Below are positions 28,365-39,549 of a stretch of DNA of 64,000 nt, piece after piece. Position 1 is the first letter of the stretch. Every line of letters begins with the position of its first letter. Made by a program: the position numbers and the translations under genes. This DNA comes from Hyphomicrobiales bacterium (GTDB taxonomy: Bacteria; Pseudomonadota; Alphaproteobacteria; Rhizobiales; Rhizobiaceae). The stretch is taken from positions 1-64,000 of the forward strand of contig UEIJ01000005.1 in the NCBI GenBank assembly GCA_900470195.1. Direction: 5' to 3'. Below the pieces are notes generated by a model. It was given only the letters and a program-made list of their open reading frames with translations. It was not told where the DNA came from and did not search any database.

Positions 28365-28385
28365 GACGCATCTGCGGGATGCGTC
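28365..28385. terminator. Hairpin between converging genes
   Basis: Perfect arms GACGCATC and GATGCGTC with loop TGCGG lie between the tetR-type stop and the VOC gene stop. No T-run follows, so its terminator role is uncertain. Confidence 0.4.
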
Positions 28386-28410
28386 CCGGTTTACGTTCCT
28401 GTGATTCGTA

Positions 28411-28782
28411 TTATCTTCCAGCTGGAGAAAATACGCGCAGGCGGTGTCCGTCCGGATCAGTTGCCACAAAAGAGCGCCCGAACTCCAGTGTTTGCGGCTT
28501 GGACAAGATGGATATCCCGCGCGCGGTCCACTCTCCATACACCTTGTCGATCTCTTCATAACTCGCGTAACGGAAGGCAATTTCGCCGCCAAAAGCGCCG
28601 GAATCAGCTGCCGGTTCGACTGTGTGCCTGGACCACAGTCCCAGCATCAGCCCGTTGTTCAACAGGAATAGTACAAAAGTCGGGGAAGCCTCGATGGGTT
28701 CGATTCCTAGCAGATCAGCATAAAAGCGCCCGCTGGACAGGGGATTCTCCACGTAACAAATTGTGAAATTGGGATGTATCAT
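28411..28782 (-). CDS. VOC (glyoxalase/bleomycin resistance) superfamily protein
   Basis: The 123-residue product is a single vicinal-oxygen-chelate unit with two beta-alpha-beta-beta-beta modules. It starts FTICYVENPLSSGRFYADLLGIEP and ends with the FVATDPDGHRLRVF module. VOC members may be metal-dependent enzymes or binding proteins that give drug resistance; nothing here separates these. The gene lies 64 bases downstream of a WYL-type regulator on the same strand, so it is the likely target or partner of that regulator. Confidence 0.83.
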   Translation of the reverse strand: MIHPNFTICYVENPLSSGRFYADLLGIEPIEASPTFVLFLLNNGLMLGLWSRHTVEPAADSGAFGGEIAFRYASYEEIDKVYGEWTARGISILSKPQTLEFGRSFVATDPDGHRLRVFSPAGR

Positions 28783-28846
28783 CGTCGTCGCTCCTGCGTT
28801 GAATAGAAGCGACTTTATGGGAAACCACTGTCAGATTCTGGCAGTA

Positions 28847-29542
28847 TCAATTCAAGTCCCGAACAATCCCTTGTCGGACTTTCCATTCTTTTAGAAGTTC
28901 TGAACGCCGTTTTGGGTAGCGGCTGGCTTCTACAGTCAGGCTGGCGATGCGATCCGTTCGGAAGTGCCTGAAGTCCTGTCGCATTTCGCACCAGGCGAGC
29001 ACCACCCGCACTTGCTCGAAGAAAGTCAGCGCGAACGGCCAGATCAGGCGCTCGGTAGGTACGCCTGCCGCATCCTTGTAGAGAATGCGTATTTTTCTCT
29101 CTGTCCGAATAGCGCCGCGAAGAGGGGCAATGTCCATCACATCGACCGTACCGGACCCGCCCGGCCCGACAAGGAGGTTGACGGTTTCGAGGGCAATGCG
29201 TGAATCATCGGGCATTACCGCTGCAACTTTGGCCAGAACGTTGCGTGCCGCCGTGCCGAGTTCGGCATCTCCTCTGTCCGCAACCCAGCGTGCGCCCAGA
29301 ACCAGAGCCTCAATTTCTTCCTGATTGAACATGATAGGCGGCAACGTGAAGCCGGGACGCAGGATATACCCCAATCCCGCCTCTCCCTCGATATCCGCAC
29401 CCTGCGCCTGAAGGCTGGCAATATCGCGATACAGCGTGCGAATGCTGATACCGAGTTGCTGCGCCAGTGTTGTCCCACTCACAGGACGGCGATGGGTCCG
29501 AAGCAACTGCAAAAGCGCGAGGAGACGTTCAGAGCGAGACAC
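28847..29542 (-). CDS. HTH-WYL domain transcriptional regulator (YafY-type)
   Basis: The 231-residue regulator has an N-terminal HTH_11 domain (LLALLQLLRTHRRPVSGTTLAQQLGISIRTLYRDI-type, residues about 6-45). A linker and a WYL domain follow, here with IRILYKDAAGVPTERLIWP. WYL domains sense small ligands or nucleic acids. The gene precedes the VOC gene and follows tgt with 33 bases between; it probably forms an operon with the VOC gene. Confidence 0.88.
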   Translation of the reverse strand: MSRSERLLALLQLLRTHRRPVSGTTLAQQLGISIRTLYRDIASLQAQGADIEGEAGLGYILRPGFTLPPIMFNQEEIEALVLGARWVADRGDAELGTAARNVLAKVAAVMPDDSRIALETVNLLVGPGGSGTVDVMDIAPLRGAIRTERKIRILYKDAAGVPTERLIWPFALTFFEQVRVVLAWCEMRQDFRHFRTDRIASLTVEASRYPKRRSELLKEWKVRQGIVRDLN

Positions 29543-29575
29543 CAGAACCCTCCCCTTACTTTTGAGTGACAGATG

Positions 29576-30712
29576 CTACAGAAGTGCCGGAATATCGCCC
29601 TTCGCCCATCCTTCCGAGGTTTCGGCGGCGAAATCGGTAAAGCGGCCGTCAGCGATTGCCGCGCGGATGCCCTTCATCAAATATTGATAGTAAGCGAGAT
29701 TGTTCCAGGTGAGCAGCATTGCGCCGAGCGCTTCACCGGATTTCACCAGATGATGCAGATAGGCGCGGCTGTAGTCGCGCGATGCCGGGCAATCCGATTC
29801 CGGATCGAGCGGGCGATGATCGTCCGCATGGCGCGCATTGCGCAGGTTCACCTTGCCGAACCGGGTAAATGCGAGACCGTGGCGGCCTGCTCGCGTCGGC
29901 ATAACGCAATCGAACATGTCGATGCCACGGGCAACGGATTTGAGGATATCGCCCGGCGTGCCGACACCCATGAGGTAGCGCGGCTTCTCCGATGGCAGGA
30001 TCGGGCAGACCACTTCCAGCATGTCGAGCATGACCTGCTGCGGTTCGCCCACTGCCAGACCGCCGACCGAATAGCCCTTGAGGTCCATCGCCTTCAGCGC
30101 TTCCGCGGATTTCTCGCGCAGACGTGCCACGTCGCCGCCCTGCACGATGCCGAACATCGCCTTGCCCGGCTGGTTGCCGAAAGCCACCTTGCAGCGCTCG
30201 GCCCAGCGCAGCGACAGTTCCATGGCGCGCTCGGTGTTCTTTTCCGGCGAAGGCAGCGCCACGCACTCGTCGAGCTGCATCTGGATATCGCTATCGAGCA
30301 GGCCCTGTATCTCGATGGAGCGCTCCGGCGTCATTTCATAAGGCTTGCCGTCGATATGCGAGCGGAATGTCACGCCGTTTTCGTCGAGCTTGCGCAATTG
30401 CGCCAGCGACATGACCTGAAACCCGCCTGAATCGGTTAGGATCGGACCTTTCCAGCCGCCAAATTCGTGCAGGCCGCCCAGTCTTGCGACGCGTTCGGCA
30501 CCGGGCCGCAGCATGAGGTGATAGGTATTGCCAAGGATGATATCGGCTCCAAGCTCTTTCACCTGGTCCATATACATGGCCTTGACCGTGCCAGCCGTGC
30601 CGACCGGCATGAAGGCAGGTGTGCGCACCATGCCGCGCGGCATGGAAATCTCACCCTGACGAGCAGCGCCGTCTGTCGCCAGCACCTTGAATTCGAAGTT
30701 TTCGGTTGTCAT
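29576..30712 (-). CDS. tgt: Queuine/preQ1 tRNA-guanine transglycosylase lacking most zinc ligands
   Basis: Tgt exchanges guanine-34 in tRNAs with GUN anticodons for preQ1 in the queuosine pathway. The 378-residue TIM barrel has the catalytic Asp residues D94 (TDSGGFQ) and D265 (GIDMFDCV) and the pocket segment GGLAVGE typical of bacterial enzymes. The C-terminal zinc site is unusual: in E. coli Tgt the ligands are three Cys and one His, while here the aligned residues are S306, C308, S311 ([12 protein letters not shown]) and N337 (TWNNLAYY). The start overlaps the queA stop by four bases (ATGA). Confidence 0.94.
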   Translation of the reverse strand: MTTENFEFKVLATDGAARQGEISMPRGMVRTPAFMPVGTAGTVKAMYMDQVKELGADIILGNTYHLMLRPGAERVARLGGLHEFGGWKGPILTDSGGFQVMSLAQLRKLDENGVTFRSHIDGKPYEMTPERSIEIQGLLDSDIQMQLDECVALPSPEKNTERAMELSLRWAERCKVAFGNQPGKAMFGIVQGGDVARLREKSAEALKAMDLKGYSVGGLAVGEPQQVMLDMLEVVCPILPSEKPRYLMGVGTPGDILKSVARGIDMFDCVMPTRAGRHGLAFTRFGKVNLRNARHADDHRPLDPESDCPASRDYSRAYLHHLVKSGEALGAMLLTWNNLAYYQYLMKGIRAAIADGRFTDFAAETSEGWAKGDIPALL

Positions 30713-31800
30713 GCGGTGTCTTTAGCTTTGTCGGCCCGCTCTAGCAAGCTGCCGTCGCCATAGGAATAGAAGCGGTAGTCGTTGCCGATGGCATGGTCGT
30801 AGGCGGCGCGCATCGTCTCAAGTCCGCTGAATGCCGATACCAGCATGAACAGCGTCGAGCGCGGCAGGTGGAAATTGGTCATAAGCAGATCGACTGCGCG
30901 GAACTTGTAGCCCGGGGTGATGAAAATATCGGTCGCACCGGACCATGGACGGATGATACCGTCCTCACCTGCCGCACTCTCGATCAGGCGCAGGGATGTC
31001 GTGCCGACGCAGACGATCCTGCCGCCCCGCTCGTGAACGGCATTGAGCGCATCGGCAGTGCGCTGCGACACATAACCGATTTCCGAATGCATCTTGTGGT
31101 CGGCCGTGTCGTCGGCCTTGACCGGCAGGAAAGTCCCCGCGCCCACATGCAGCGTTACGAAATGTTCCTCAACGCCTTTGGCCTTGATCTTTTCCAGAAG
31201 CTCCGGCGTGAAATGCAAACCGGCGGTGGGCGCTGCGACAGCGCCTTCCTCGCGCGCATAGACCGTCTGATAGTCCTTGCGGTCGCGTTCGTCTTCGGCG
31301 CGCTTCGATGCGATGTAAGGCGGTAGCGGAATGTGCCCAACCGAGGCGATTGCCTCATCCAGCATGGCCCCGGAAAGATCGAACACCAGAAGCGCTTCGC
31401 CTGCGTCGCCCTTTTCCGCCACGGTGGCATCAAGCGTACCGAGGAAGCAGCTCGAACCGGAATGGCCGAACCGGATGCGGTCGCCTTCCTTCACGCGCTT
31501 GGCCGGACGCAGAAAAGCCTTCCAGCGATCGGCCCCAGTGCGCATATGCAGCGTGGCGCTGACCTGCGAAATATTGCCTTCCCGCTCGCGCATGCCTTCA
31601 AGTTGTGCCGGTATTACCTTGGTATCATTGAAAACAAGAGCATCGCCCGGCTGCAGCAGGTCCGGCAGCTCGAATACCTGTCGATCCTCGAATGGCTGGC
31701 CGGGGCGGACACGCAACAGCCGGGCGTGGTCGCGTGGCTCGACCGGGCGCAGGGCAATGCTCTCTTCCGGCAAATCGAAATCGAAAAGATCAACACGCAT
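30709..31800 (-). CDS. queA: S-adenosylmethionine:tRNA ribosyltransferase-isomerase
   Basis: QueA transfers and rearranges the ribosyl part of SAM onto preQ1 in tRNA to make epoxyqueuosine. The 363-residue protein has all family marks: [19 protein letters not shown] start, [41 protein letters not shown], and [17 protein letters not shown]. The ATG at 31800 fits these; a longer open frame upstream overlaps the intergenic repeat and is not coding. It is translationally coupled to tgt and belongs to the coaD-ppi-ppi-queA-tgt run. Confidence 0.96.
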   Translation of the reverse strand: MRVDLFDFDLPEESIALRPVEPRDHARLLRVRPGQPFEDRQVFELPDLLQPGDALVFNDTKVIPAQLEGMREREGNISQVSATLHMRTGADRWKAFLRPAKRVKEGDRIRFGHSGSSCFLGTLDATVAEKGDAGEALLVFDLSGAMLDEAIASVGHIPLPPYIASKRAEDERDRKDYQTVYAREEGAVAAPTAGLHFTPELLEKIKAKGVEEHFVTLHVGAGTFLPVKADDTADHKMHSEIGYVSQRTADALNAVHERGGRIVCVGTTSLRLIESAAGEDGIIRPWSGATDIFITPGYKFRAVDLLMTNFHLPRSTLFMLVSAFSGLETMRAAYDHAIGNDYRFYSYGDGSLLERADKAKDTA

Positions 31801-31816
31801 TATGAACCTCGTGAGA

Positions 31817-31849
31817 GCATTTCCGCAGAATGGCCGTGTGTGGAAATGC
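31817..31849. repeat. Short palindromic intergenic element, copy C
   Basis: Perfect 8-bp arms GCATTTCC (31817-31824) and GGAAATGC (31842-31849) match the outer arms of the element at 13497-13539, but the centre is shorter. It sits between queA and the first peptidyl-prolyl isomerase gene. Confidence 0.55.
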
Positions 31850-31910
31850 GTCAAAGCAAGAACGGCCCCGGCAATACCGGAGCCGCAATAGCTGGATAGA
31901 AATTGCAGGA

Positions 31911-32417
31911 TCAGATGTCGGCAGCGATACGCGCAGTTACGATCTGGTCTGGATCGGACACCGGTTCGCCGCGCTTGATCTTGTCGACATTGTCCATGCC
32001 TTCGATGACCTGGCCCCAGACGCTGTACTGGCGGTCGAGCCATGGAGCATCGGCAAAGCAGATGAAGAACTGCGAGTTGGCTGAATTCGGGTTGGCGGAA
32101 CGCGCCATCGAAGCGGTGCCGCGCTTGTGCGGCGTGTTGGAGAATTCGGCCTTCAGGTCCGGCTTGTCCGAACCGCCCATGCCGGCGCGCGAGCCGTTGA
32201 AATGAGCGCCTCCCGTCTTGCCGAACTTAACGTCGCCGGTCTGGGCCATGAAGCCATCGATCACGCGGTGAAACACCACGCCGTCATATGCGCCTTCGCG
32301 AGCCAGTTCCTTGATACGCGCCACATGATCCGGCGCGAGGTCCGGATAGAGTTCCAGAACGACATTGCCCTTGGTGGTTTCCAGAACGAGCGTGTTTTCA
32401 GGGTCTTTGTAAGCCAT
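31911..32417 (-). CDS. Cyclophilin-type peptidyl-prolyl cis-trans isomerase, cytoplasmic
   Basis: The 168-residue protein catalyses proline isomerisation during folding. It has the cyclophilin core ([30 protein letters not shown]) and no signal peptide, which puts it in the cytoplasm. It lies 17 bases after a periplasmic paralogue, and the two share about half of their residues, so they look like a tandem duplication with division between compartments. Confidence 0.93.
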   Translation of the reverse strand: MAYKDPENTLVLETTKGNVVLELYPDLAPDHVARIKELAREGAYDGVVFHRVIDGFMAQTGDVKFGKTGGAHFNGSRAGMGGSDKPDLKAEFSNTPHKRGTASMARSANPNSANSQFFICFADAPWLDRQYSVWGQVIEGMDNVDKIKRGEPVSDPDQIVTARIAADI

Positions 32418-32434
32418 TGGGCCTCTCCTTGTAT

Positions 32435-33025
32435 TTACTTCTTGGTGGCCTGAAGCGTGGCCTTGATGATCTTGTCAGGGTTTGTCACGGCGCCGTTTTC
32501 GGCTTCGCTGCCCTTCTTTATCTTGTCGACGACATCCATGCCGCTGACAACCTTGCCTACCACCGTATACTGGCCATTGAGGAACGAGCCGTCGGCAAAC
32601 ATGATGAAGAATTGCGAATTGGCAGAGTTCGGGTTCTGGCTGCGGGCCATGCCCACGGTGCCGCGCACGAAGGGTTCCTTCGAGAATTCCGCAGGAATAT
32701 CCGGATAGTCCGAGCCACCGGTGCCGACGCGCGAGGCATCGAAGCCCTTGTCCACGTTGCCGAACTTAACGTCGCCGGTCTGTGCCATGAAACCCGGAAT
32801 GACGCGGTGGAAGGCAACGCCGTCATAAGCGCCCTCACCGACCAGCTTTTCGATCTGCGCCACATGCTTTGGCGCCAGATCGGGACGAAGCTGGATAGCC
32901 ACGTCGCCATCTTTCAGCTTGAGAACCACGGTGTTTTCGGCATTGGCGGCGGCAGCGGTGTGGACCGCGCCTTGCGACAGCGCGAAGAAAGCAGCAGCGG
33001 CGAGCACCGAGCGAACGAAAGACAT
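32435..33025 (-). CDS. Cyclophilin-type peptidyl-prolyl cis-trans isomerase, periplasmic
   Basis: The 196-residue paralogue has a signal peptide (residues 1 to about 27, ending HTAAAANA). It carries the same catalytic core: [40 protein letters not shown] and FLNGQYTVVGKV. It should act in periplasmic protein folding. It lies 20 bases after coaD in a single-strand run. Confidence 0.93.
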   Translation of the reverse strand: MSFVRSVLAAAAFFALSQGAVHTAAAANAENTVVLKLKDGDVAIQLRPDLAPKHVAQIEKLVGEGAYDGVAFHRVIPGFMAQTGDVKFGNVDKGFDASRVGTGGSDYPDIPAEFSKEPFVRGTVGMARSQNPNSANSQFFIMFADGSFLNGQYTVVGKVVSGMDVVDKIKKGSEAENGAVTNPDKIIKATLQATKK

Positions 33026-33045
33026 GATTGAAAAACTCCCTGTGG

Positions 33046-33540
33046 TCAGGATTTGAATTTGGCGTTCAAAGCGGCAGCGACCGCCGCCGGAACGAAGGGT
33101 TTTATATCACCGCCCATGGAGGCAATCTGGCGAACCAATGTGGCGGTAATCGTGCGCACTGCCGGATCTGCCGGGAGGAACACGGTCTGCAATTCCGGCG
33201 CCATGGTGCCGTTCATGCCTGCCATCTGCATTTCATAGTCGAGATCGGTGCCATCGCGCAAACCGCGGACCATCAATTGTGCGGCATGTTTGCGCGCTGC
33301 ATCGATGACCAACCCGTCGAAGGAAATGACAGAAACCCGGCCTGCATCCTTGCCCAGGATAGCCTTGCTGCTTTCGCCGATGAGCGCCACGCGTTCCTCA
33401 AAGGTGAACAGGGGCTTTTTGCCGGGGTGAACGCCAATCGCGACAATAACCTCATCGGCAAGGCGCAGAGCACCTTTAAGCACATCCATATGGCCGTTTG
33501 TCACCGGGTCAAAGGAGCCCGCATAGATCGCAATCGTCAT
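33046..33540 (-). CDS. coaD: Phosphopantetheine adenylyltransferase
   Basis: CoaD adenylates 4'-phosphopantetheine in the fourth step of coenzyme A synthesis. The 164-residue protein has the nucleotidyltransferase motif [14 protein letters not shown] (with the T/HxGH signature), the central [15 protein letters not shown], and the C-terminal [20 protein letters not shown]. It is the first gene of a five-gene run that ends with tgt. Confidence 0.97.
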   Translation of the reverse strand: MTIAIYAGSFDPVTNGHMDVLKGALRLADEVIVAIGVHPGKKPLFTFEERVALIGESSKAILGKDAGRVSVISFDGLVIDAARKHAAQLMVRGLRDGTDLDYEMQMAGMNGTMAPELQTVFLPADPAVRTITATLVRQIASMGGDIKPFVPAAVAAALNAKFKS

Positions 33541-33734
33541 TTCTTCCAGCTAGCCTTTTCTGACAGGTTTTTCAACAAGAACAACAGCGATAAGAAAACG
33601 GAAACCAAGAAAGCAGATTAACGCGACATGAACGACGATTTCACGACATGTTCACAACCGATTTACCAGAATAGGCGCAGGTTTGGTGCAACCTTTTCGC
33701 TTCTGAAGCGTATGTATGTCGAAAGGATAACACG

Positions 33735-33884
33735 ATGATGATCTTTCTTCTGGCATTATCCATGATGGTCGCGATGGCTGCCTCGGCAATCATACTGCTT
33801 CTCGAAGAGAATGAAGCCAAGCGTCAGCGCGTGCGTCAGGTCGCATTCGACATCAATAGCCTGCGCAACATGCGTTCGCGCTAG
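33735..33884 (+). CDS. Small single-helix membrane protein (49 residues)
   Basis: A short open frame encodes a protein with one hydrophobic helix (MMIFLLALSMMVAMAASAII) followed by a charged amphipathic tail rich in Glu, Lys and Arg. The tandem ATG at 33735 and 33738 is preceded by AAAGGA. It lies between coaD and the gyrA terminator, on the opposite strand to both. Too short for any family assignment; its plausible ribosome-binding site and membrane-helix composition support it. Confidence 0.5.
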   Translation: MMIFLLALSMMVAMAASAIILLLEENEAKRQRVRQVAFDINSLRNMRSR

Positions 33885-33970
33885 GCATTGACAGCCGGCT
33901 CACGCAAAAGCGTTGGAGCTGCTGTCAAAGAGTTTCCGTGATCGCCAATTCCTCCAGTCTTGGCATCTGA

Positions 33971-34002
33971 AAAAGGCCGATGGTTCCCGCCATCGGCCTT
34001 TT
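33971..34002. terminator. Strong bidirectional terminator downstream of gyrA
   Basis: Perfect 13-bp arms AAAAGGCCGATGG and CCATCGGCCTTTT enclose loop TTCCCG. A-rich and T-rich flanks allow use from both strands: gyrA on the minus strand and the small gene on the plus strand. Confidence 0.9.
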
Positions 34003-34044
34003 TCATTGATCGGTACGAAAAGCCAGATCAACCTGGCTTCCCGA

Positions 34045-36852
34045 TTATTCTTCGGTGTCCGCGATTGGTGCTTCACCTTCCGGTGCCGCATCGCCCTCAC
34101 CGCCGTTTTCTTCATCGCTATCCGTTTCGGATATGCGTTCGACCGAAACGACCTTTTCGCCGTCCGCCGTGTTGAAGATCGTAACACCCTTGGTGGAACG
34201 TCCGGCAATGCGGATTCCGTCAACCGGCACACGGATAAGCTGTCCGCCGTCCGAAACGAGCAGAATCTGGTCGCTTGCCTCGACCGGGAACAGGGCGACG
34301 AGCTTGCCGATTTCGTCGGTCTTCGACGTATCGGTAGCGCGAATACCCTTGCCGCCACGACCGGAAACGCGGAACTCGTAGGACGAGGAACGTTTGCCGT
34401 AGCCGTACTCGCTGACGGTCAGCACCGTCTGTTCGCGCGCTTTCAGCTCCTGATAGCGTTCGTCGTTGAGCTCGGTTTCGTTTCCGACTTCCTCGCCAAC
34501 CACCACGATATCATCCGCGTCATCGGCGCCCTGCGCACGGCGCTCGGCAATCGAACGCTTGAGATAGGCCGAACGTTCAGCCGCGTCGGCATCGACGTGA
34601 TGCAGGATCGCCATGGAGATGACCTTGTCGCCATCGGCCAGATTGATGCCGCGCACGCCGATGGAGTTGCGGCCTGCAAAGACGCGCACATCGGTGACGG
34701 AGAAGCGAATGCACTGGCCGCCGGCGCAGGTCAGAAGCACGTCGTCGAATTCCGTACAGGTATCGACCGAGAGGATTTCATCGCCCTCGTCTTCGAGCTT
34801 CATCGCGATCTTGCCGTTGCGGTTGACCTGAACGAAGTCCGACAGCTTGTTGCGGCGAACCGTACCGCGTGTGGTCGAGAACATGACGTCCAGATTTGCC
34901 CAGGATTCTTCATCCTCAGGCAGCGGCATGATGGTGGTGATGCGCTCGCCCTGCTGCAATGGCAGCATGTTGATGAGCGCCTTGCCGCGCGACTGCGGCG
35001 TGCCGACCGGCAGGCGCCAGACCTTCTCCTTGTAGACGATGCCTCGCGAGGAGAAGAACAGAACCGGCGTATGCGTATTGGCCACGAACAGGCGCGTGAC
35101 GAAATCCTCGTCCTTCGTCGCCATGCCGGAGCGGCCCTTGCCGCCACGGCGCTGCGCACGATAGGTCGTCAGCGGTACACGCTTGATATAGCCTGCATGG
35201 CTGACGGTAACGACCATATCTTCACGGGCGATCAGGTCTTCGTCATCCATTTCGGCGCCGCCGAAACCGATTTCGGTGCGGCGCGGGGTTGCGAACTCGT
35301 CGCGAACCGCAATCATCTCGTCCTTGACGATGGTCATCACGCGCAGGCGCGAACCGAGAATGTCGAGATAATCGCGAATTTCCTCGCCGATCTTGTTCAA
35401 CTCGTCCGCCACCTCGTCGCGACCGAGCGCGGTGAGACGCTGCAGACGCAGATCGAGAATAGCGCGAGCCTGCTCCTCGGAGAGATTGTAGGTGTTGTCG
35501 TCGTTCAGCGTGTGGCGCGGATCGTCAATGAGACGGATCAGCGGTGCCACATCAACGGCCGGCCAGCGGCGTTCCATCAACTGCTCGCGTGCCGTCGTCG
35601 GATCGGGCGCACGGCGAATGAGCGCGATCACCTCATCGATATTGGCAACGGCAATCGCAAGACCAACCAACACATGCGCGCGGTCACGCGCCTTGTTGAG
35701 CAGGAACTTGGTGCGGCGCGTCACGACTTCCTCGCGGAAGACGACGAAGGCGCGCAGCATGTCGAGCAGGTTGAGCTGTTCCGGCTTGCCGCCGTTCAGC
35801 GCCACCATGTTGCAGCCGAAGGAGGTCTGCAACGGCGTGTAGCGGTAGAGCTGGTTCAGCACAACGTCGGCAACGGCGTCACGCTTGAGTTCCACCACGA
35901 CGCGATAGCCTTCGCGGTCGGATTCATCGCGCAGATCGGAAATGCCCTCGATGCGCTTGTCGCGCACCAGTTCGGCCATCTTCTCGATCATCGAAGCCTT
36001 GTTCACCTGATACGGGATCTCGGTGATGATGATGGCTTCACGGTCGCCGCGCATCGGCTCGATGGTGGCGCGTCCGCGCATGACAACAGAACCGCGTCCG
36101 GTCGTGTAGGCGGAATTGATGCCGGAGCGACCGAGAATAATGCCGCCGGTCGGGAAATCCGGACCCGGAATGATATCCATCAGTTCGGCAAGTTCGATAG
36201 CCGGATTGTCGATCAGCGCAACGCAGCCGTCGATGACTTCGCCGAGATTGTGCGGCGGAATATTGGTCGCCATGCCGACCGCAATACCGCCCGAACCGTT
36301 GACGAGCAGGTTCGGAAAGCGCGCAGGCATGACCACCGGCTCTTTCTCGCGACCGTCATAGTTGTCCTGGAAGTCGACCGTATCCTTGTCGATGTCCGAC
36401 AGGATGGTTTCGGTAAGCTTTTCCAGACGGCATTCGGTGTAACGCATCGCCGCCGGCGGATCGCCGTCGATGGAGCCGAAATTGCCCTGCCCGTCGACCA
36501 GCGGATCGCGCATGGAAAAATCCTGCGCCATACGCACGAGGGCGTCATAAATAGATGCGTCGCCATGCGGGTGATACTTACCCATCACCTCACCAACCAC
36601 ACCCGCCGACTTGCGGTATGGGCGGTTATAGGCGAGGTTCATCTCGTTCATGGCGTGGAGAATGCGGCGATGCACGGGCTTCAGGCCGTCGCGCACATCG
36701 GGCAGCGCACGGCTCACGATAACGCTCATCGCGTAATCGAGATAGGAGCGCTGCATCTCCTCGATAATGGAAATCGGTTCGATACCGCTAGGGCCGCCGT
36801 TTGGGCCACCATTCATATCGTCGGAACCGGGTGGAGGCGTTTGATCTGACAC
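34045..36852 (-). CDS. gyrA: DNA gyrase subunit A
   Basis: GyrA is the DNA-cleaving and religating subunit of gyrase. The 935-residue protein has the catalytic Tyr at 138 (AAMRYTE) and the [10 protein letters not shown] helix of the quinolone region (D98-A99-S100). The C-terminal wrapping domain contains the GyrA box-like QRRGGKG, and an acidic tail follows ([16 protein letters not shown]). The residue at the E. coli Ser83 position is Ala99; the Asp87 position is Asp103. It is monocistronic, with its own terminator. Confidence 0.97.
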   Translation of the reverse strand: MSDQTPPPGSDDMNGGPNGGPSGIEPISIIEEMQRSYLDYAMSVIVSRALPDVRDGLKPVHRRILHAMNEMNLAYNRPYRKSAGVVGEVMGKYHPHGDASIYDALVRMAQDFSMRDPLVDGQGNFGSIDGDPPAAMRYTECRLEKLTETILSDIDKDTVDFQDNYDGREKEPVVMPARFPNLLVNGSGGIAVGMATNIPPHNLGEVIDGCVALIDNPAIELAELMDIIPGPDFPTGGIILGRSGINSAYTTGRGSVVMRGRATIEPMRGDREAIIITEIPYQVNKASMIEKMAELVRDKRIEGISDLRDESDREGYRVVVELKRDAVADVVLNQLYRYTPLQTSFGCNMVALNGGKPEQLNLLDMLRAFVVFREEVVTRRTKFLLNKARDRAHVLVGLAIAVANIDEVIALIRRAPDPTTAREQLMERRWPAVDVAPLIRLIDDPRHTLNDDNTYNLSEEQARAILDLRLQRLTALGRDEVADELNKIGEEIRDYLDILGSRLRVMTIVKDEMIAVRDEFATPRRTEIGFGGAEMDDEDLIAREDMVVTVSHAGYIKRVPLTTYRAQRRGGKGRSGMATKDEDFVTRLFVANTHTPVLFFSSRGIVYKEKVWRLPVGTPQSRGKALINMLPLQQGERITTIMPLPEDEESWANLDVMFSTTRGTVRRNKLSDFVQVNRNGKIAMKLEDEGDEILSVDTCTEFDDVLLTCAGGQCIRFSVTDVRVFAGRNSIGVRGINLADGDKVISMAILHHVDADAAERSAYLKRSIAERRAQGADDADDIVVVGEEVGNETELNDERYQELKAREQTVLTVSEYGYGKRSSSYEFRVSGRGGKGIRATDTSKTDEIGKLVALFPVEASDQILLVSDGGQLIRVPVDGIRIAGRSTKGVTIFNTADGEKVVSVERISETDSDEENGGEGDAAPEGEAPIADTEE

Positions 36853-37102
36853 TATTCAGATTTCTTTCTCAACAGAATCGATAAAGTCACTTTATAACGG
36901 AAACCAGCAAAAAACGCCAATTTCACGACCGTTTCGGCGGGCTATTTCCGGCTTTTAATTCAATGACTTAAAAGATATTCACATAAAGATTGAGCAACGA
37001 TGTTGCCCGACCTCGCGCTTTGCATCGACCATGTGCTCCTGATCGTCTACAATCCGTGTATCCGATTGAGCATAACATGCCAACAAGAAGGGCGCGCGCA
37101 GC

Positions 37103-37728
<626 letters not shown>

Positions 37729-37732
<4 letters not shown>

Positions 37733-38601
37733 GCAGATTTCTGCGCCTTCTTGCCGATCATCGCATGGCGCAGTTTTGACGAGAACCAGTCAATCACGGC
37801 AACGGCAATCAGGATCATGATAATCAGGAAGGAAACATCCTGAAGGTTCAGGACTTTGATCTGTTCCGCCAGATGCGCGCCGATGCCGCCTGCCCCGACA
37901 ATACCGATGATCGTCGCCGAACGGGTATTCGACTCGAAGAAGTAAAGCACCTGACTGCCGATCAGCGGCAGAACCTGCGGCAAAACCCCGAAGCGATAGC
38001 CGTGCAGCCTGCCGCCGCCGGATGACACAACGCCTTCGACCGGTTTCTTGTCGGCACCTTCAATGGCTTCGGAGAACAGCTTGCCGAATGCGCCGAAATC
38101 CGAGCAGGCAATCGCAAGAATGCCGGCGAATGGTCCAAGCCCCACAACCGACACCCAGATCAGCGCCCAGATCAGCGTATCGACGCCGCGAATGGTATCG
38201 AGGAAGCGGCGAATGCCAAAATGCAGGAACACATTGGGAATGATGTTCTTCGCCGCCAGAAAACCGAATGGAAAGGCCAGGATGGCGGCCAGCAACGTGC
38301 CAAGATAGGCAATTGCCAGCGTTTCCATCATCGACCACAGATAGAGGCTGAAACGCCCACCGGACGACGGCGGCATCATCATCAGCGCGAAGTCGCCGAG
38401 ACGACCCAGGCCGTTCAGAATGCGCAGCAGCGAAAAATCGAGCCAGTAAAAGGCGAACCAGACCGAGGCGATAAGGGCTACGGTCAAAATCGCCAGATTG
38501 CGCCATGTGCGGCCATTGCCGAACAGATCGGCATATTCGGCCCTCAGTTCCTTTTCATGCGTGTGTGCTTCGCGGGAGAGACTTTGTGCTACATCAGTCA
38601 T
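37729..38601 (-). CDS. phnE: Phosphonate ABC transporter permease (second PhnE)
   Basis: The 290-residue inner-membrane permease has about six helices and the inner-membrane ABC contact loop (ALIWVSVVGLGPFAGILAIA ... FGKLFSEAIEGADKKPVEGV). It is the last gene of the phn locus and pairs with the permease gene just upstream; together with PhnC and PhnD they form the phosphonate importer. The stop overlaps the converging MarC-type stop by four bases. Confidence 0.92.
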
Positions 38602-38615
38602 GGTAATCTCCCGGT

Positions 38616-39488
38616 CTAGCCAATACGGCCAAGAAGCGCGTGGCGAACCCGCTGCGTGACAAGATCGATCACGAAGATCGTCACGATGATAAGAAGCAGG
38701 ATGGCGCTCACATCGCTGTAATAGAACTGACGGATCGAGGTGAGCAGTTCCTGCCCGATGCCGCCCGCCCCCACAAACCCCATGACCGAAGCGCCGCGCA
38801 CATTGATTTCAAAGCGCAGCAGGCCATAGGAAGCAAAATTCGCGGCCACCTGCGGCAGCACGGCAAAGCGAATGACCTGCAGGCCGGAACCACCCGATGC
38901 ACGAATGCCTTCCACCGGTCGCATGTCGATATTCTCGACCACTTCCGAGAACAGCTTGCCCAGCGCACCTGTCGTATGAAGCATCAGCGCCAGCACACCG
39001 GCCATCGGCCCGAGGCCGAAGGCGATGACGAACAGCAGCGCGAAGACGATTTCAGGAACAGTGCGCAGCAGTTCCAGCCCGCGACGGACGATGAAGCGCA
39101 CCGTCGAATTGGGGGCCATGTTGGATGAGGCTGCAAAGGATGCAGCAAAAGCGACGACTGCGCCGATCAATGTCGCCAGATAGGCGATCAGCAGCGTTTC
39201 GAACAGCATCTTCAGCCAGCCGCCGAGGTTCCAGTACCAGGCTGCAAGATCGCCCCAGAAATTGACGATCGTCAGATCCGGCAGAATGCGGCCGAGATAG
39301 CTAGTGAAGCGAAAGAGATTTTCGACCAGCGTGCCGGGCCGAACATCGGCAACGACGGAGGCAGCAATGGCGACAAGGACAAGCGCAAGGAGAAGCGCGA
39401 TACCGTAGAGACGTCGTTTGCCGACTTCCCTGCGATAATCGGCAAGCAGGTTTTTTGCTCCACTGCCGTCGAATGAGGATACCGTCAT
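38616..39488 (-). CDS. phnE: Phosphonate ABC transporter permease (first PhnE)
   Basis: This 290-residue permease is a paralogue of the one that follows 14 bases later. It has the N-terminal cytoplasmic stretch, six hydrophobic helices, and the ABC-contact loop GLGPMAGVLALMLHTTGALGK. Two permease genes suggest a heterodimeric channel. It lies about 105 bases after phnD, beyond an intergenic hairpin with a T-run. Confidence 0.92.
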   Translation of the reverse strand: MTVSSFDGSGAKNLLADYRREVGKRRLYGIALLLALVLVAIAASVVADVRPGTLVENLFRFTSYLGRILPDLTIVNFWGDLAAWYWNLGGWLKMLFETLLIAYLATLIGAVVAFAASFAASSNMAPNSTVRFIVRRGLELLRTVPEIVFALLFVIAFGLGPMAGVLALMLHTTGALGKLFSEVVENIDMRPVEGIRASGGSGLQVIRFAVLPQVAANFASYGLLRFEINVRGASVMGFVGAGGIGQELLTSIRQFYYSDVSAILLLIIVTIFVIDLVTQRVRHALLGRIG

Positions 39489-39549
39489 GCGAAATTCCTT
39501 TGATCAAGCCTGATCCCGAGGATTTTTTCGGAAACATGCTCTAAAAAAA

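Noticed and set aside
33913-36849. A 978-residue open frame antisense to gyrA
   Set aside because: It is a shadow of gyrA codon bias in a GC-rich gene; it has no start signal, no domain and runs through the gyrA terminator. The gyrA frame has clear family motifs.
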